DNA of 57,045 nucleotides, from positions 1 through 57,045 of the IMG/VR virus record IMGVR_UViG_3300020187_000040; one strand, 5' to 3'. The position numbers and the translations under genes were made by a program. This document shows, piece after piece, positions 47,200-54,342 of the stretch. Every line of letters begins with the position of its first letter. Positions within the stretch are counted from its first letter, which is position 1. This stretch comes from a virus. The notes below the pieces were generated by a model. That model searched no databases, was not told where the DNA came from, and saw only the letters and a list, made by a program, of their open reading frames with translations.

Positions 47200-47953
47200 C
47201 GCCTAAAAATGCTATTCCTTTCTTGTTTAAAATTGCAGCAGCTTTGTCCTTTAAAGTCTTTTTTAAGTTTTTAATTTGTTTGTATCCGGCCTTTCTTCCT
47301 GTCTCTGTACTCTTAAAACCCATCTCATGAGCGACCTCTTCATCTGTCATGTTTTTAATAAATAATAATTCAAAAGCCTGAAACTGCCTAGAATTTAATT
47401 GTTTCTTTAATTCTTTTATTAATTTTGCTGATGCTACATCTATGTCTGTCCCCAGCACATTATCTGAACCTGCATCTATTTGATTTATGTGATTCTCTAA
47501 AGATAATGTTATTTTAATATTGTATGCATTCTTCTTACTCTTGCTCCACTTTTTGTATAGCGGGCATGTGCAGTCTTGCTCCCCAGAAGCGGTAAAACTG
47601 CAAAGATTATATTCTGAATCTGAATTAAATGGGCAATTTAAACATGGCCTCGCATAATTACTATAATGATTCCTTAGGATATTTTTCATCTGATTGGCGA
47701 TGATTTTGTTTATCCATGGTTTGATGGGGCGAGACTGGTCCCACTGGTCCCATTTATTAAAGATATGGGCCCGAATAATCTGGCAAACATCATCGAAGTC
47801 AACCCAGGCAACTGATGTCAAAAACCAATTCTTCCTTCTTTTGGATAGTTCTTGATCTATTAAGTCTGAGTGATCTTCGTATGTTTGAATTTCTGGGCTG
47901 GACGAGGTATCTTTTTTTGAATTATTTTCCGGGTTTCTGCTCTGGTTCGACAT
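47183..47953 (-). CDS. Phage RNA polymerase sigma factor
   Basis: 256 residues from ATG at 47953 (a TTG two codons earlier is the alternative). Region 2-like sequence lies near 35-95 (FDDVCQIIRAHIFNKWDQWD, then PWINKIIANQMKNILR) and a region 4 helix-turn-helix near 185-235 (LNSRQFQAFELLFI... EEVAHEMGF...GRKAGYKQIKNLKK). Between them is a cysteine cluster (CLNCPF...C...CTCPLYKKW) that may bind zinc, a feature absent from standard bacterial sigma factors. It probably directs host polymerase to phage late promoters; the GTGTA sites are candidates. It overlaps both neighbours, including a zinc ribbon protein. Confidence 0.78.
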   Translation of the reverse strand: MSNQSRNPENNSKKDTSSSPEIQTYEDHSDLIDQELSKRRKNWFLTSVAWVDFDDVCQIIRAHIFNKWDQWDQSRPIKPWINKIIANQMKNILRNHYSNYARPCLNCPFNSDSEYNLCSFTASGEQDCTCPLYKKWSKSKKNAYNIKITLSLENHINQIDAGSDNVLGTDIDVASAKLIKELKKQLNSRQFQAFELLFIKNMTDEEVAHEMGFKSTETGRKAGYKQIKNLKKTLKDKAAAILNKKGIAFLGDDELN

Positions 47954-48236
47954 TGACAATATCTCCGAATTTGTAAGTTTTGTTGCCTGATCCTTCGTGA
48001 GCTAAATCATAACTCAATTTCCCAATACTTGGAACATAGTCAATGTCTGTTTCATCATCTTTTAACGGCACTGAAGCTTTAGATTGCGATGTCTTTTTAT
48101 TGAGGTCCACTTTTGTCTTTGTATTAGACTTGGTTAACACTCCTCCGATAGGTGAGCCGCATGAAGAACAAAATTTCGGCTTAGCCCCAGAGTATGAGAC
48201 TTTGCCTCCGCATTCAGTACAATATATATGTTGCAT
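47922..48236 (-). CDS. Zinc ribbon protein
   Basis: 104 residues from ATG at 48236 (MQHIYCTECGG), preferred to the upstream ATG at 48272 because the extra 12 residues look non-coding. Residues 6-28 are a zinc ribbon with two CxxC knuckles (CTECGGK and CSSCGSP). The rest is hydrophilic, probably disordered. It overlaps the sigma gene by 32 bases, so a role beside the sigma factor in late transcription is possible but not shown. A perfect AT palindrome (48237-48252) abuts the ATG. Confidence 0.65.
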   Translation of the reverse strand: MQHIYCTECGGKVSYSGAKPKFCSSCGSPIGGVLTKSNTKTKVDLNKKTSQSKASVPLKDDETDIDYVPSIGKLSYDLAHEGSGNKTYKFGDIVNVEPEQKPGK

Positions 48237-48252
48237 ATTATTATATAATAAT
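48237..48252 (-). promoter_or_regulatory. AT-rich palindrome abutting a start codon
   Basis: ATTATTATATAATAAT is a perfect 16-bp palindrome ending directly before the ATG of the zinc ribbon gene. Similar palindromes precede 49719 and 52642. Operator, promoter or mRNA hairpin are all possible. Confidence 0.4.
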
Positions 48253-48276
48253 TGACTGCAAAAAAAAATCAATTAT

Positions 48277-48918
48277 TTATATTAAATATCCACCTATCGC
48301 TCTTGCTTGTGCTTTTATAAATTTAAGTAAGTAAAGTTCGAAGTCTTCTTCTCCAAATTTTTCCCGCACCTTCACTAGGTCAATATTTACCTTGACATAG
48401 TCTACTCCGAGAATTCCTATAATGTTGCCACTAAGAGTCTTGATTGGTACGTTCAAGATTGACTTAACCCCCTTGGAGTGTAAAAGAGATGAAAATGCAT
48501 GGTCATCTAATTTGTCGGAGTCAAAACTAAAAAACTTTCCGTCATCAATTAAATGGCTTATATAAGAATGGTAGTTTGATACTTTATATTCTTGCATCTC
48601 GATACATTCTCTACTGGTTCCTTCTGTGACAATCTCATGAGTGCAGCTAAATTTCTGCTGATGCCTGCCTGATAAGTAACTATTTCCATTGTGAAACTCA
48701 ATCACATATGCTCTGTCTCCACCTAACTCGGTTAAAATGAACTCTAATGCTTTGTATACGTTCCTACTTTGAAGAGTGTCTTTAACGACCGGGTCTTTGC
48801 AGTCAGAATCACAGGAGGCTTGATTCCTATTTTTAAATATTCTATGCCCGAATATTACACTGGTTAATGTAGCCAGTGCAGTAATTACAGATGCTATTAT
48901 TGTGGACCAATCGATCAT
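48277..48918 (-). CDS. Membrane-anchored GAF-domain protein
   Basis: 213 residues. Residues about 5-26 (STIIASVITALATLTSVIFGHRIF) form one membrane helix. Residues about 45-205 have the GAF pattern: ALEFILTELGGDRAYVIEFHNG, later FSSLLHSKGVKSILNVPIKT and NIIGILGVDYV. GAF domains bind small ligands or form signalling dimers; no kinase, cyclase or phosphodiesterase domain is attached. A phage product placed in the host membrane could sense or modulate host signalling, or act with lysis; this is inference. A GTGTA promoter candidate lies 12 bases before the ATG. Confidence 0.65.
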   Translation of the reverse strand: MIDWSTIIASVITALATLTSVIFGHRIFKNRNQASCDSDCKDPVVKDTLQSRNVYKALEFILTELGGDRAYVIEFHNGNSYLSGRHQQKFSCTHEIVTEGTSRECIEMQEYKVSNYHSYISHLIDDGKFFSFDSDKLDDHAFSSLLHSKGVKSILNVPIKTLSGNIIGILGVDYVKVNIDLVKVREKFGEEDFELYLLKFIKAQARAIGGYLI

Positions 48919-48924
48919 TCAAAA

Positions 48925-48935
48925 AAATAGTACAC
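48925..48935 (-). promoter_or_regulatory. Candidate phage late promoter (GTGTA core)
   Basis: Reads GTGTA CTATTT on the minus strand, preceded by AATTA, 12 bases before the ATG at 48918. Confidence 0.55.
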
Positions 48936-48939
48936 TAAT

Positions 48940-49659
48940 TTATTTACTTTTTAATTTTTTAACTATATATTTAAGTATTTCACTCCTAAAAATGTCTGAC
49001 TCGTTAAATCGAAAGCAGTGAATTCCTTTTTCTTTGCTTTCATCATCATCAAACACTTTAATCATATCATTAAAACCACTCTTTCCGTTGATGTCGCTTT
49101 GCATTGTGTCGCCACATACAAAAAGTTTTGTGCCTTCACCGATTCGAGTAATTAATGTAACAAGCTCTCTGAACGTAAAGTTTTGTGACTCATCAGCTAT
49201 AACGATTTTATTTAACCAGCTCGCTCCTCGCAAGAAATTAATTGGCATTGCTTGAACTCTTCCGCTTTTAATAAGCTCTTGCTTGATGGTCGTTGTTTTT
49301 GGCAACATCTCGTCGAGCTTGTCTTCTAATGGAGCCATGTATGGATTAAACTTGTCTTCTATAGTGCCAGGAAGGGCTCCAAGGCCTTTTTCCGCGCTCT
49401 CTATAGCTGTCCTCACATAAAGCAGGTCGAGCTCGCCATCCTGCCTTAGTTGTTTAAGAGCAGCAAAGACCGCCATGTATGTTTTAGTGGACCCGGCCGG
49501 TCCAGAAACAAAAATTATCTTGCATTCTGGATCTAATGCTATATCTACAAATTTTTTTTGTTTTTCACTCAGTTTCAATCCTTTAATTCGGATCTTAGGC
49601 TGAAAGGCGTTATCGTTAATGATTTCAATCTCTTCTTGATTAATTTTTTTTCTTCCCAT
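48940..49659 (-). CDS. phoH: PhoH-like ATPase
   Basis: 239 residues. Walker A GPAGSTKT near 52-59, Walker B IVIADESQN near 150-158, and the FVCGDTMQSD and LRGASW segments typical of PhoH-family proteins. Length is that of the single-domain phage forms. PhoH-like genes are common in phages from aquatic habitats; their role (RNA metabolism, possibly with a host RNase) is not settled. It is divergently transcribed from 49719, with GTGTA sites on both strands in the 59-base gap. Confidence 0.9.
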   Translation of the reverse strand: MGRKKINQEEIEIINDNAFQPKIRIKGLKLSEKQKKFVDIALDPECKIIFVSGPAGSTKTYMAVFAALKQLRQDGELDLLYVRTAIESAEKGLGALPGTIEDKFNPYMAPLEDKLDEMLPKTTTIKQELIKSGRVQAMPINFLRGASWLNKIVIADESQNFTFRELVTLITRIGEGTKLFVCGDTMQSDINGKSGFNDMIKVFDDDESKEKGIHCFRFNESDIFRSEILKYIVKKLKSK

Positions 49660-49679
49660 GTGTTTTTGTTAGGATTGTA

Positions 49680-49690
49680 TATAATTACAC
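49680..49690 (-). promoter_or_regulatory. Candidate phage late promoter (GTGTA core), phoH side
   Basis: Reads GTGTA ATTATA on the minus strand, preceded by CTTT, 26 bases before the phoH ATG. A second GTGTA faces the other way only 8 bases further on. Confidence 0.5.
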
Positions 49691-49698
49691 AAAGTTTA

Positions 49699-49709
49699 GT
49701 GTATAATAT
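49699..49709 (+). promoter_or_regulatory. Candidate phage late promoter (GTGTA core), rightward
   Basis: Reads GTGTA TAATAT on the plus strand, preceded by GTTTA, 15 bases before the ATG at 49719. Presence on the plus strand argues that the motif marks transcription units rather than a strand composition bias. Confidence 0.55.
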
Positions 49710-49719
49710 ATATATTATA
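49702..49719 (+). promoter_or_regulatory. Perfect 18-bp AT palindrome at a start codon
   Basis: TATAATATATATATTATA is its own reverse complement and runs into the A of the ATG at 49719. It overlaps the GTGTA element, so it could serve as operator or mRNA hairpin. Confidence 0.45.
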
Positions 49720-49916
49720 TGGGAAATTTATCAAAATACGACGTACTTAATTTATTATCTAAGAAAATGCCTTTTTTTGCGGCCACACAATGGCTCAAAA
49801 ACCCACATGTAGGATTTGATGGTAAAGCTCCGTCTGACTTAATGAAAGATGGGGAAATCGATGCGGTTTATGCTCAATTAGAAGCCGATATCAACGCTAA
49901 AAAGAAAAATGGGTAG
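49719..49916 (+). CDS. Mini-protein resembling the ParS/MbcA/Xre toxin-binding domain
   Basis: 65 residues. The second half (QWLKNPHVGFDGKAPSDLMKDGEIDAVYAQLEADI) resembles the C-terminal toxin-binding domain of Xre/MbcA/ParS-type antitoxins (DUF2384 pattern: W...PN..L.G..P.DLL..G....V...L). There is no helix-turn-helix DNA-binding part and no toxin gene beside it. It is first in a rightward group and overlaps the next gene by 8 bases. It may bind a host toxin, or the domain may have been reused for virion protein contacts. Recognition is by pattern only. Confidence 0.5.
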   Translation: MGNLSKYDVLNLLSKKMPFFAATQWLKNPHVGFDGKAPSDLMKDGEIDAVYAQLEADINAKKKNG

Positions 49917-50418
49917 AGAGTTTGCCAGATTTTCCGCAGAACTTAGCGAGACTTTTGATTTGAGCAGCGGTCTTGATACCGAGTCCCCAGGGGTGTCTTC
50001 CGCTAATTTTCATGGGCCAAAGGGTTCTAGTACGGATATTACCAATTCTTTTGCTAGTTTGAATGCGATTGCATCCAATAATACTAGGTATACTATTATT
50101 GATATCCCAGGGGCAATAGCAACGCCTGTAACTTCTGGCTCTAAAATTATCGCCCATGGAGTAGTAGGACTAGGTCCGTCAGGTGATACCTTAGTAAATG
50201 CTACAGTAAGCAATAGATGGAAGAAGGGCTCCGCTCAAAGCGTAATGTTTGTGGACATTACCGTGCCTTCTTCTGCTAATGCAACTGTATTAGCTACAGC
50301 CGAGAATAGCGTGGGGCTCATATCTACAGTTTCAGTCAGAAATTTAGGAAGCAACAAGTATCGCTTTAACACAGACTCGGGCCAGAAAAAGATTTACTTC
50401 GCATTTATTAAAGGATAA
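49909..50418 (+). CDS. Putative virion structural protein
   Basis: 169 residues, Ser/Thr/Asn-rich and beta-rich, with no cysteine and no membrane segment. The region from about 85 (GVVGLGPSGDTLVNATVSNRW) to 155 alternates beta-strand patterns typical of fibre tips or small decoration proteins. It overlaps the upstream gene by 8 bases and the downstream gene by one (TAATG), so the three form one operon. No family identified. Confidence 0.6.
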   Translation: MGREFARFSAELSETFDLSSGLDTESPGVSSANFHGPKGSSTDITNSFASLNAIASNNTRYTIIDIPGAIATPVTSGSKIIAHGVVGLGPSGDTLVNATVSNRWKKGSAQSVMFVDITVPSSANATVLATAENSVGLISTVSVRNLGSNKYRFNTDSGQKKIYFAFIKG

Positions 50419-51626
50419 TGAAAATCAATATTATATGGGGTAAGTATGTGGTCTACGATTATGGCCGCGAAGATATTTCTGATGCGGTCTTAGAAAAATC
50501 TATAGACATCAAAGATTCAACAGGAACAGTCGTCTCGAAGCTTGTTATCGATACAACAAACAACAAGATTTTAACGTTGCCCACATTATCACGAGATACT
50601 TCTTATAATATCGAAATAGATGACGGTATCCTTGATGTTCAAAGCGATTTACCTTCGGAAGATGAAGAGCCAGAGCCAGACGGCATAAAAATTAGCGAGC
50701 TACCGAATACATCTAGCCTACAGCAAGGTGACTTATTTGCAATATCCAGGGACGACGGAGAGGACGGCAGCTATAATCGAACATTGCATGTGACTTTGAC
50801 TGATTTAATTGCCTCAATTAATCCATCGACCACATATACCCTAACCGTTAACGGTGCGACGGGTGGAGAAGTAATTCCGCTAAATCCAGAAAATTATCAA
50901 GAAGGAGCCGATGTTACCGCAGGTATAACAATGATCACTGGTACAGAGCCAGAATACAATTTCTTGTCCTGGACTTCTGATTGGCCAACTTTAGATGGAT
51001 CAACTGATGCAAGCTTAAACTTTCAAATGCCTGCTCAAGATGTTACCCTGACTCCAAATGTCGAGGTCGCTGATAATAGCACCTGGACCGTTGATCTTTA
51101 TAATTCAGCTGAGGGAGGAGGAGGATGGGATCCAGACCATAATATATCCTCTGACGGCGTGCAAAAAATTACAAGTTCGGCTACCAACCCCAACCAAAAT
51201 GGAAGTATTATTTTCTATTACACACCAGGTCAGCACTCAGGCGGGTCTCCAACATACACATGCCGATTCATAATGGCAAATGAACATGCATGGGTAAAAG
51301 ATGAAATAAATGCCGGAAACTATGACAACTTAAGGCTAGACTTCGTAGACTCTAATGGTTCGGTCATACAAGATTCCCTAGGAACGGACATGAGTTATAA
51401 CGGGGAAGCAGAATTGACGTTTGGATATTTTGGTGCATTCACTGAAACAGAAAGATTAGGAATCTTAGCGGGTGGTGCGGGATCAGCTCAAATAACTATC
51501 GAATTTGATAAGGAGCATTCCAGCGTAAGGGCGGTTTTGACACAAATTAGCAGCTCGCAAACAGTTACATCTATACCGGCAATAGTTTATAGTGACATTG
51601 ACCCTGTATTCGGTTACGGTCAATAA
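50418..51626 (+). CDS. Modular fibre protein sharing a domain with the giant tail-tip protein
   Basis: 402 residues. Residues about 91-112 (KISELPNTSSLQQGDLFAI) match a motif common near the attachment end of phage fibres. Residues about 135-215 are an InlB-type B-repeat (GATGGEVIPLNPENYQEG... YNFLSWTS... FQMPAQDVTLTP). Residues 287-402 align with residues 94-220 of gene 9685-15273 (EIN..NYDNL...DS.GSV; ITQISS.QT.TS...VYS). It is transcribed opposite to almost all other structural genes. A receptor-binding or fibre-attachment role is inferred. Confidence 0.7.
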   Translation: MKINIIWGKYVVYDYGREDISDAVLEKSIDIKDSTGTVVSKLVIDTTNNKILTLPTLSRDTSYNIEIDDGILDVQSDLPSEDEEPEPDGIKISELPNTSSLQQGDLFAISRDDGEDGSYNRTLHVTLTDLIASINPSTTYTLTVNGATGGEVIPLNPENYQEGADVTAGITMITGTEPEYNFLSWTSDWPTLDGSTDASLNFQMPAQDVTLTPNVEVADNSTWTVDLYNSAEGGGGWDPDHNISSDGVQKITSSATNPNQNGSIIFYYTPGQHSGGSPTYTCRFIMANEHAWVKDEINAGNYDNLRLDFVDSNGSVIQDSLGTDMSYNGEAELTFGYFGAFTETERLGILAGGAGSAQITIEFDKEHSSVRAVLTQISSSQTVTSIPAIVYSDIDPVFGYGQ

Positions 51627-51632
51627 CCTCGT

Positions 51633-51872
51633 TTACTTCTTATTCAAAAAAGATCGGTACCAGTATTCCCCGCCTTGTCTTAAACTGTCATTGCTCTCCC
51701 TAATATACTCTAATAAAGATTCAAGCAGTAATAACTTTTCTCCTATAAAGTAATTGTTTGTTTCGTCCCTGACTTCCTTTATAACATCTTTTGCAAAGTC
51801 TATATATGGGCATGTGTTTGTGGGTATGCTAGGAGCATCCGCCTTGTAATCTTCTATTGTTTTGCGCTTCAT
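51633..51872 (-). CDS. Small hypothetical protein
   Basis: 79 residues from ATG at 51872 (MKRKTIEDYKADAPS); the longer frame from 51905 would begin inside the upstream terminator hairpin. Helical and charged (LLLLESLLEYIRESNDSLRQGG). No family recognised. It has its own GTGTA promoter candidate and is insulated by a terminator upstream. Confidence 0.6.
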   Translation of the reverse strand: MKRKTIEDYKADAPSIPTNTCPYIDFAKDVIKEVRDETNNYFIGEKLLLLESLLEYIRESNDSLRQGGEYWYRSFLNKK

Positions 51873-51877
51873 ATAAC

Positions 51878-51888
51878 TTATAATACAC
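51878..51888 (-). promoter_or_regulatory. Candidate phage late promoter (GTGTA core)
   Basis: Reads GTGTA TTATAA on the minus strand, 11 bases before the ATG at 51872 and just behind a terminator. Confidence 0.5.
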
Positions 51889-51890
51889 GC

Positions 51891-51914
51891 AAAAAAAACC
51901 CTCAAGAGAGGGTT
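51891..51914 (-). terminator. Rho-independent terminator of the right-hand fibre operon
   Basis: Stem AACCCTC/GAGGGTT (51897-51903 with 51908-51914), loop AAGA, then eight T on the minus strand. It ends the leftward transcript of the fibre genes 55902-51942. Confidence 0.85.
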
Positions 51915-51941
51915 AGTTATTTATAATGTATAAACTTTTTA

Positions 51942-52526
51942 TTATGGTCTTATAACTTTTTTCCACACAACCCCCTGGTCGCTCAGGCTAATCTGCATAA
52001 TAACATTGTCCGCGTTAACCTGGGCACTTGATCTATCTGACACTCGCCATATCCCCCCCCCCATATCTTCACTAAGCAAATAATACTCTCCGGATACAAT
52101 ACCTTGAGAGTTTGGAAACATGGAGTCAGGTGTTGTTGTGCACTTGATTGTATCCCATGCAATAACAGAAGTATTTGACGAACTTAGTGTGAGTGCATCC
52201 AACTCCTCTTTTGTAATGACCTCAAGGTTATCGTTATACCAGTAATCCAAAGCGTCGTTAACGCCGTCGCCGTCAGTATCTATATTCTCTAGTGGGTTTG
52301 GCTCTGCAACCATATCTGTTAAATTAGCAATCTTGTAGACCTCTGCAGGATCTTGCCCTGTGACTGTTTTAGTGCAAACATAAACGGCGGGGCTTGCTCC
52401 TGTTACCAGAAGCATTTCTCCGGCAACTGCATCGCTTAAGGTGTTTTGTATATCTGAACCCGTCCGAATTTTAACGCGAAACTCTTTATTGTCTAAATAT
52501 TGACCGCTATATCCTATGTCTTGCAT
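51942..52526 (-). CDS. Putative fibre/virion protein with one calcium-loop
   Basis: 194 residues. Residues about 85-100 contain DTDGDGVNDALD, a single calcium-binding loop like those repeated in gene 1-770. The flanks resemble short fibre modules (GEMLLVTGASPAVYVCTKT, VSGEYYLLSEDMGGGIWRVS). No enzyme motif. It overlaps a 42-codon gene by 13 bases and is followed by a strong terminator, so it is last in the right-hand fibre operon. Confidence 0.6.
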   Translation of the reverse strand: MQDIGYSGQYLDNKEFRVKIRTGSDIQNTLSDAVAGEMLLVTGASPAVYVCTKTVTGQDPAEVYKIANLTDMVAEPNPLENIDTDGDGVNDALDYWYNDNLEVITKEELDALTLSSSNTSVIAWDTIKCTTTPDSMFPNSQGIVSGEYYLLSEDMGGGIWRVSDRSSAQVNADNVIMQISLSDQGVVWKKVIRP

Positions 52527-52642
52527 TTAATTACTTGCTTTTTTTCTTCGGCCGCCCAGGATTCCTGAGAGATTTCTTCTGTGTTGCCCTCTTCAGCATC
52601 TAATTGAGCCCGGATTTCTTGTGTGAAGTCTAGTTCTTTCAT
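52514..52642 (-). CDS. 42-residue acidic mini-protein
   Basis: Read by hand: MKELDFTQEIRAQLDAEEG, then NTEEISQESWAAEEKKQV and a short basic tail, ending TAG. Highly charged and helical. It overlaps the next gene start by 13 bases and has the same AT palindrome context before its ATG as the zinc ribbon gene. Coding status is likely but not certain because of its size. Confidence 0.45.
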   Translation of the reverse strand: MKELDFTQEIRAQLDAEEGNTEEISQESWAAEEKKQVIKCKT

Positions 52643-52697
52643 TATATTATATAATAATTGTTAAATTGTAAATTTTCTATTTTAAATTCTACACCTA

Positions 52698-52928
52698 TTA
52701 AGGAGTTACCTGCATACTATCAGAGTGCCCTAAGTATTCGCCGAATTCATCGTAAGCCTTCACTGTAAGTGTCCCGGGCTGAGTAATATTGATGTTAATA
52801 TACGATGAGGTTGCCTCAACGAAAACTTCTTCTCCAAAATTGACTCTAATACCATATGTATGAACATTATCATCTGATATTTTTATTTGATGAGTTGATT
52901 TTGCTGTATGTGGTTCAAAACGTTCCAT
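52698..52928 (-). CDS. Small beta-sandwich-like structural protein
   Basis: 76 residues. Alternating beta-strand pattern (THQIKISDDNVHTYGIRVNFGEEVFVEATSS, then LTVKAYDEFGEYLG), like an isolated Ig-like or carbohydrate-binding fold. No family identified. It starts 5 bases after the stop of the upstream fibre gene, so it is part of that operon. Confidence 0.55.
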   Translation of the reverse strand: MERFEPHTAKSTHQIKISDDNVHTYGIRVNFGEEVFVEATSSYININITQPGTLTVKAYDEFGEYLGHSDSMQVTP

Positions 52929-52933
52929 TATAT

Positions 52934-54247
52934 TTATTTTTTTGTTATTATTACTTGGCCCGCGGCGCCTCCGGTACGTATCCGGCAGTCTTTCTGAAAT
53001 GTTTTATGACCACTATCGGTTGTTGCAACTCCATCACCAATCCAACCCATTGGTGGTTGACTGGCGCTAAGACGATAATACTCAGGCCTCGGTCCAGGCG
53101 GTGTCTCCAGTATCCAGTCATCTGCATTACCGATTAAATTTGCATATTCAAGGGTGAGAGAGACTATATGGTAATTATGCTCTGTACCATCCCATCCTTG
53201 CGCAAAACCCACAAACGTCGAAGTTTTATTATGTTCACCATCTGGAATAATAGTCCAAGCCTTAAACTGACCCATAGCAACCGATGTATGACCATAAAAA
53301 TATCCTGATTCACTAGTGGTGGTGTCTTCTAGGAGATGTGTACCGCTGGCCCAAGAATATTCTCCATCATTATGTACGTATCCAAAGAAGGTTGCCTGCA
53401 ATAGATTATTGGGCCCTTTGAATTCAAGGGCATAAAGTTGTATATATCTTTCTGAAGCATCTGGACAAGAGGGGTACCATACTCTTAAGTCATCAATCGT
53501 TATATTATATAATATTCGACTTGTGGTTGATTTTGCTGAGCATAAAAGCTCATTTTCTGCTGTATAGGCTTTTGCTTCAAGGTTATATGGATTACGTCCA
53601 CTGGATGATACTTCATAAATTGGCAGTGTTACCTGTATTCCTTCTACCACAGTTTCGGCATCGTACTCTGATGGAAAAGTATAATTTTCCATCTCAGCTA
53701 TTGCCTCTGCATATGATAACTCGGGCCCTGTTTCTCCCCAGAGAACAAACTTACCATCAACATCCCAATATAAGTCACTTGAAGCCAAAATTTCATCTAG
53801 ATTTGTTATTTGATAATGTCTCTCATACCTTCTATTGCTGTAACGACTCCATTCATCAGGTATATATGGCACCAAGTCTGTTTCGACGTGCAGGTTTCGC
53901 CACACTCCAACTAGATCATAAAAACGTGAGCGCCATGTGCTAACAAAAGTGGTAGTGTTTATAGTCCAGTAATCTATATGCTGTTTTCCGGATCCCTCTA
54001 GGGTGTATGTAATGGTTTCATCGTTAGAATTAAAAAATGATTTAATTTTCAGATCACAGTAAGCATTATTTGAACCCGCACACTTAACTAACTGCAATAC
54101 CGGTTTTTCTGTTGAACCTATATTTACATAACCTCTATTGTGTTTATCAATTTCTCCTTCTCCTGCGGGTCTATTTTGCTCTGTCGTCTTAAAGATAGGG
54201 TTTGTTGAGTCACCTATATTATTATAAGATCTTCCGTATTTTTTCAT
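52934..54247 (-). CDS. Tail fibre protein with MKK-x-G-x-SYN N-terminal anchor
   Basis: 437 residues from ATG at 54247 (a TTG lies one codon earlier). The N-terminus MKKYGRSYNNIGDSTNPIF matches MKKFGKSYNQRGLGSNPVY of gene 54673-55902, and a second copy of the pattern (GYVNIGSTEKPVLQL) follows near 40-54. This looks like a shared attachment motif. The remainder is beta-rich and unassigned, ending in a Gly-rich GGAAGQVIITKK strand. AGGAT lies 8 bases before the ATG. A fibre role is inferred. Confidence 0.6.
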   Translation of the reverse strand: MKKYGRSYNNIGDSTNPIFKTTEQNRPAGEGEIDKHNRGYVNIGSTEKPVLQLVKCAGSNNAYCDLKIKSFFNSNDETITYTLEGSGKQHIDYWTINTTTFVSTWRSRFYDLVGVWRNLHVETDLVPYIPDEWSRYSNRRYERHYQITNLDEILASSDLYWDVDGKFVLWGETGPELSYAEAIAEMENYTFPSEYDAETVVEGIQVTLPIYEVSSSGRNPYNLEAKAYTAENELLCSAKSTTSRILYNITIDDLRVWYPSCPDASERYIQLYALEFKGPNNLLQATFFGYVHNDGEYSWASGTHLLEDTTTSESGYFYGHTSVAMGQFKAWTIIPDGEHNKTSTFVGFAQGWDGTEHNYHIVSLTLEYANLIGNADDWILETPPGPRPEYYRLSASQPPMGWIGDGVATTDSGHKTFQKDCRIRTGGAAGQVIITKK

Positions 54248-54342
54248 CAATCTATCCTGTTTTATATTCTGATTAGCAGTTATTCTGTGGAATATTACAA
54301 TGGAGCGGTAAAACTCGTGCTAGGCATTTTTTTTTGCAGTTT

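Noticed and set aside
51612-51628. GGTTA/TAACC hairpin between convergent genes
   Set aside because: A 5-bp stem with no T-run is too weak to call a terminator.
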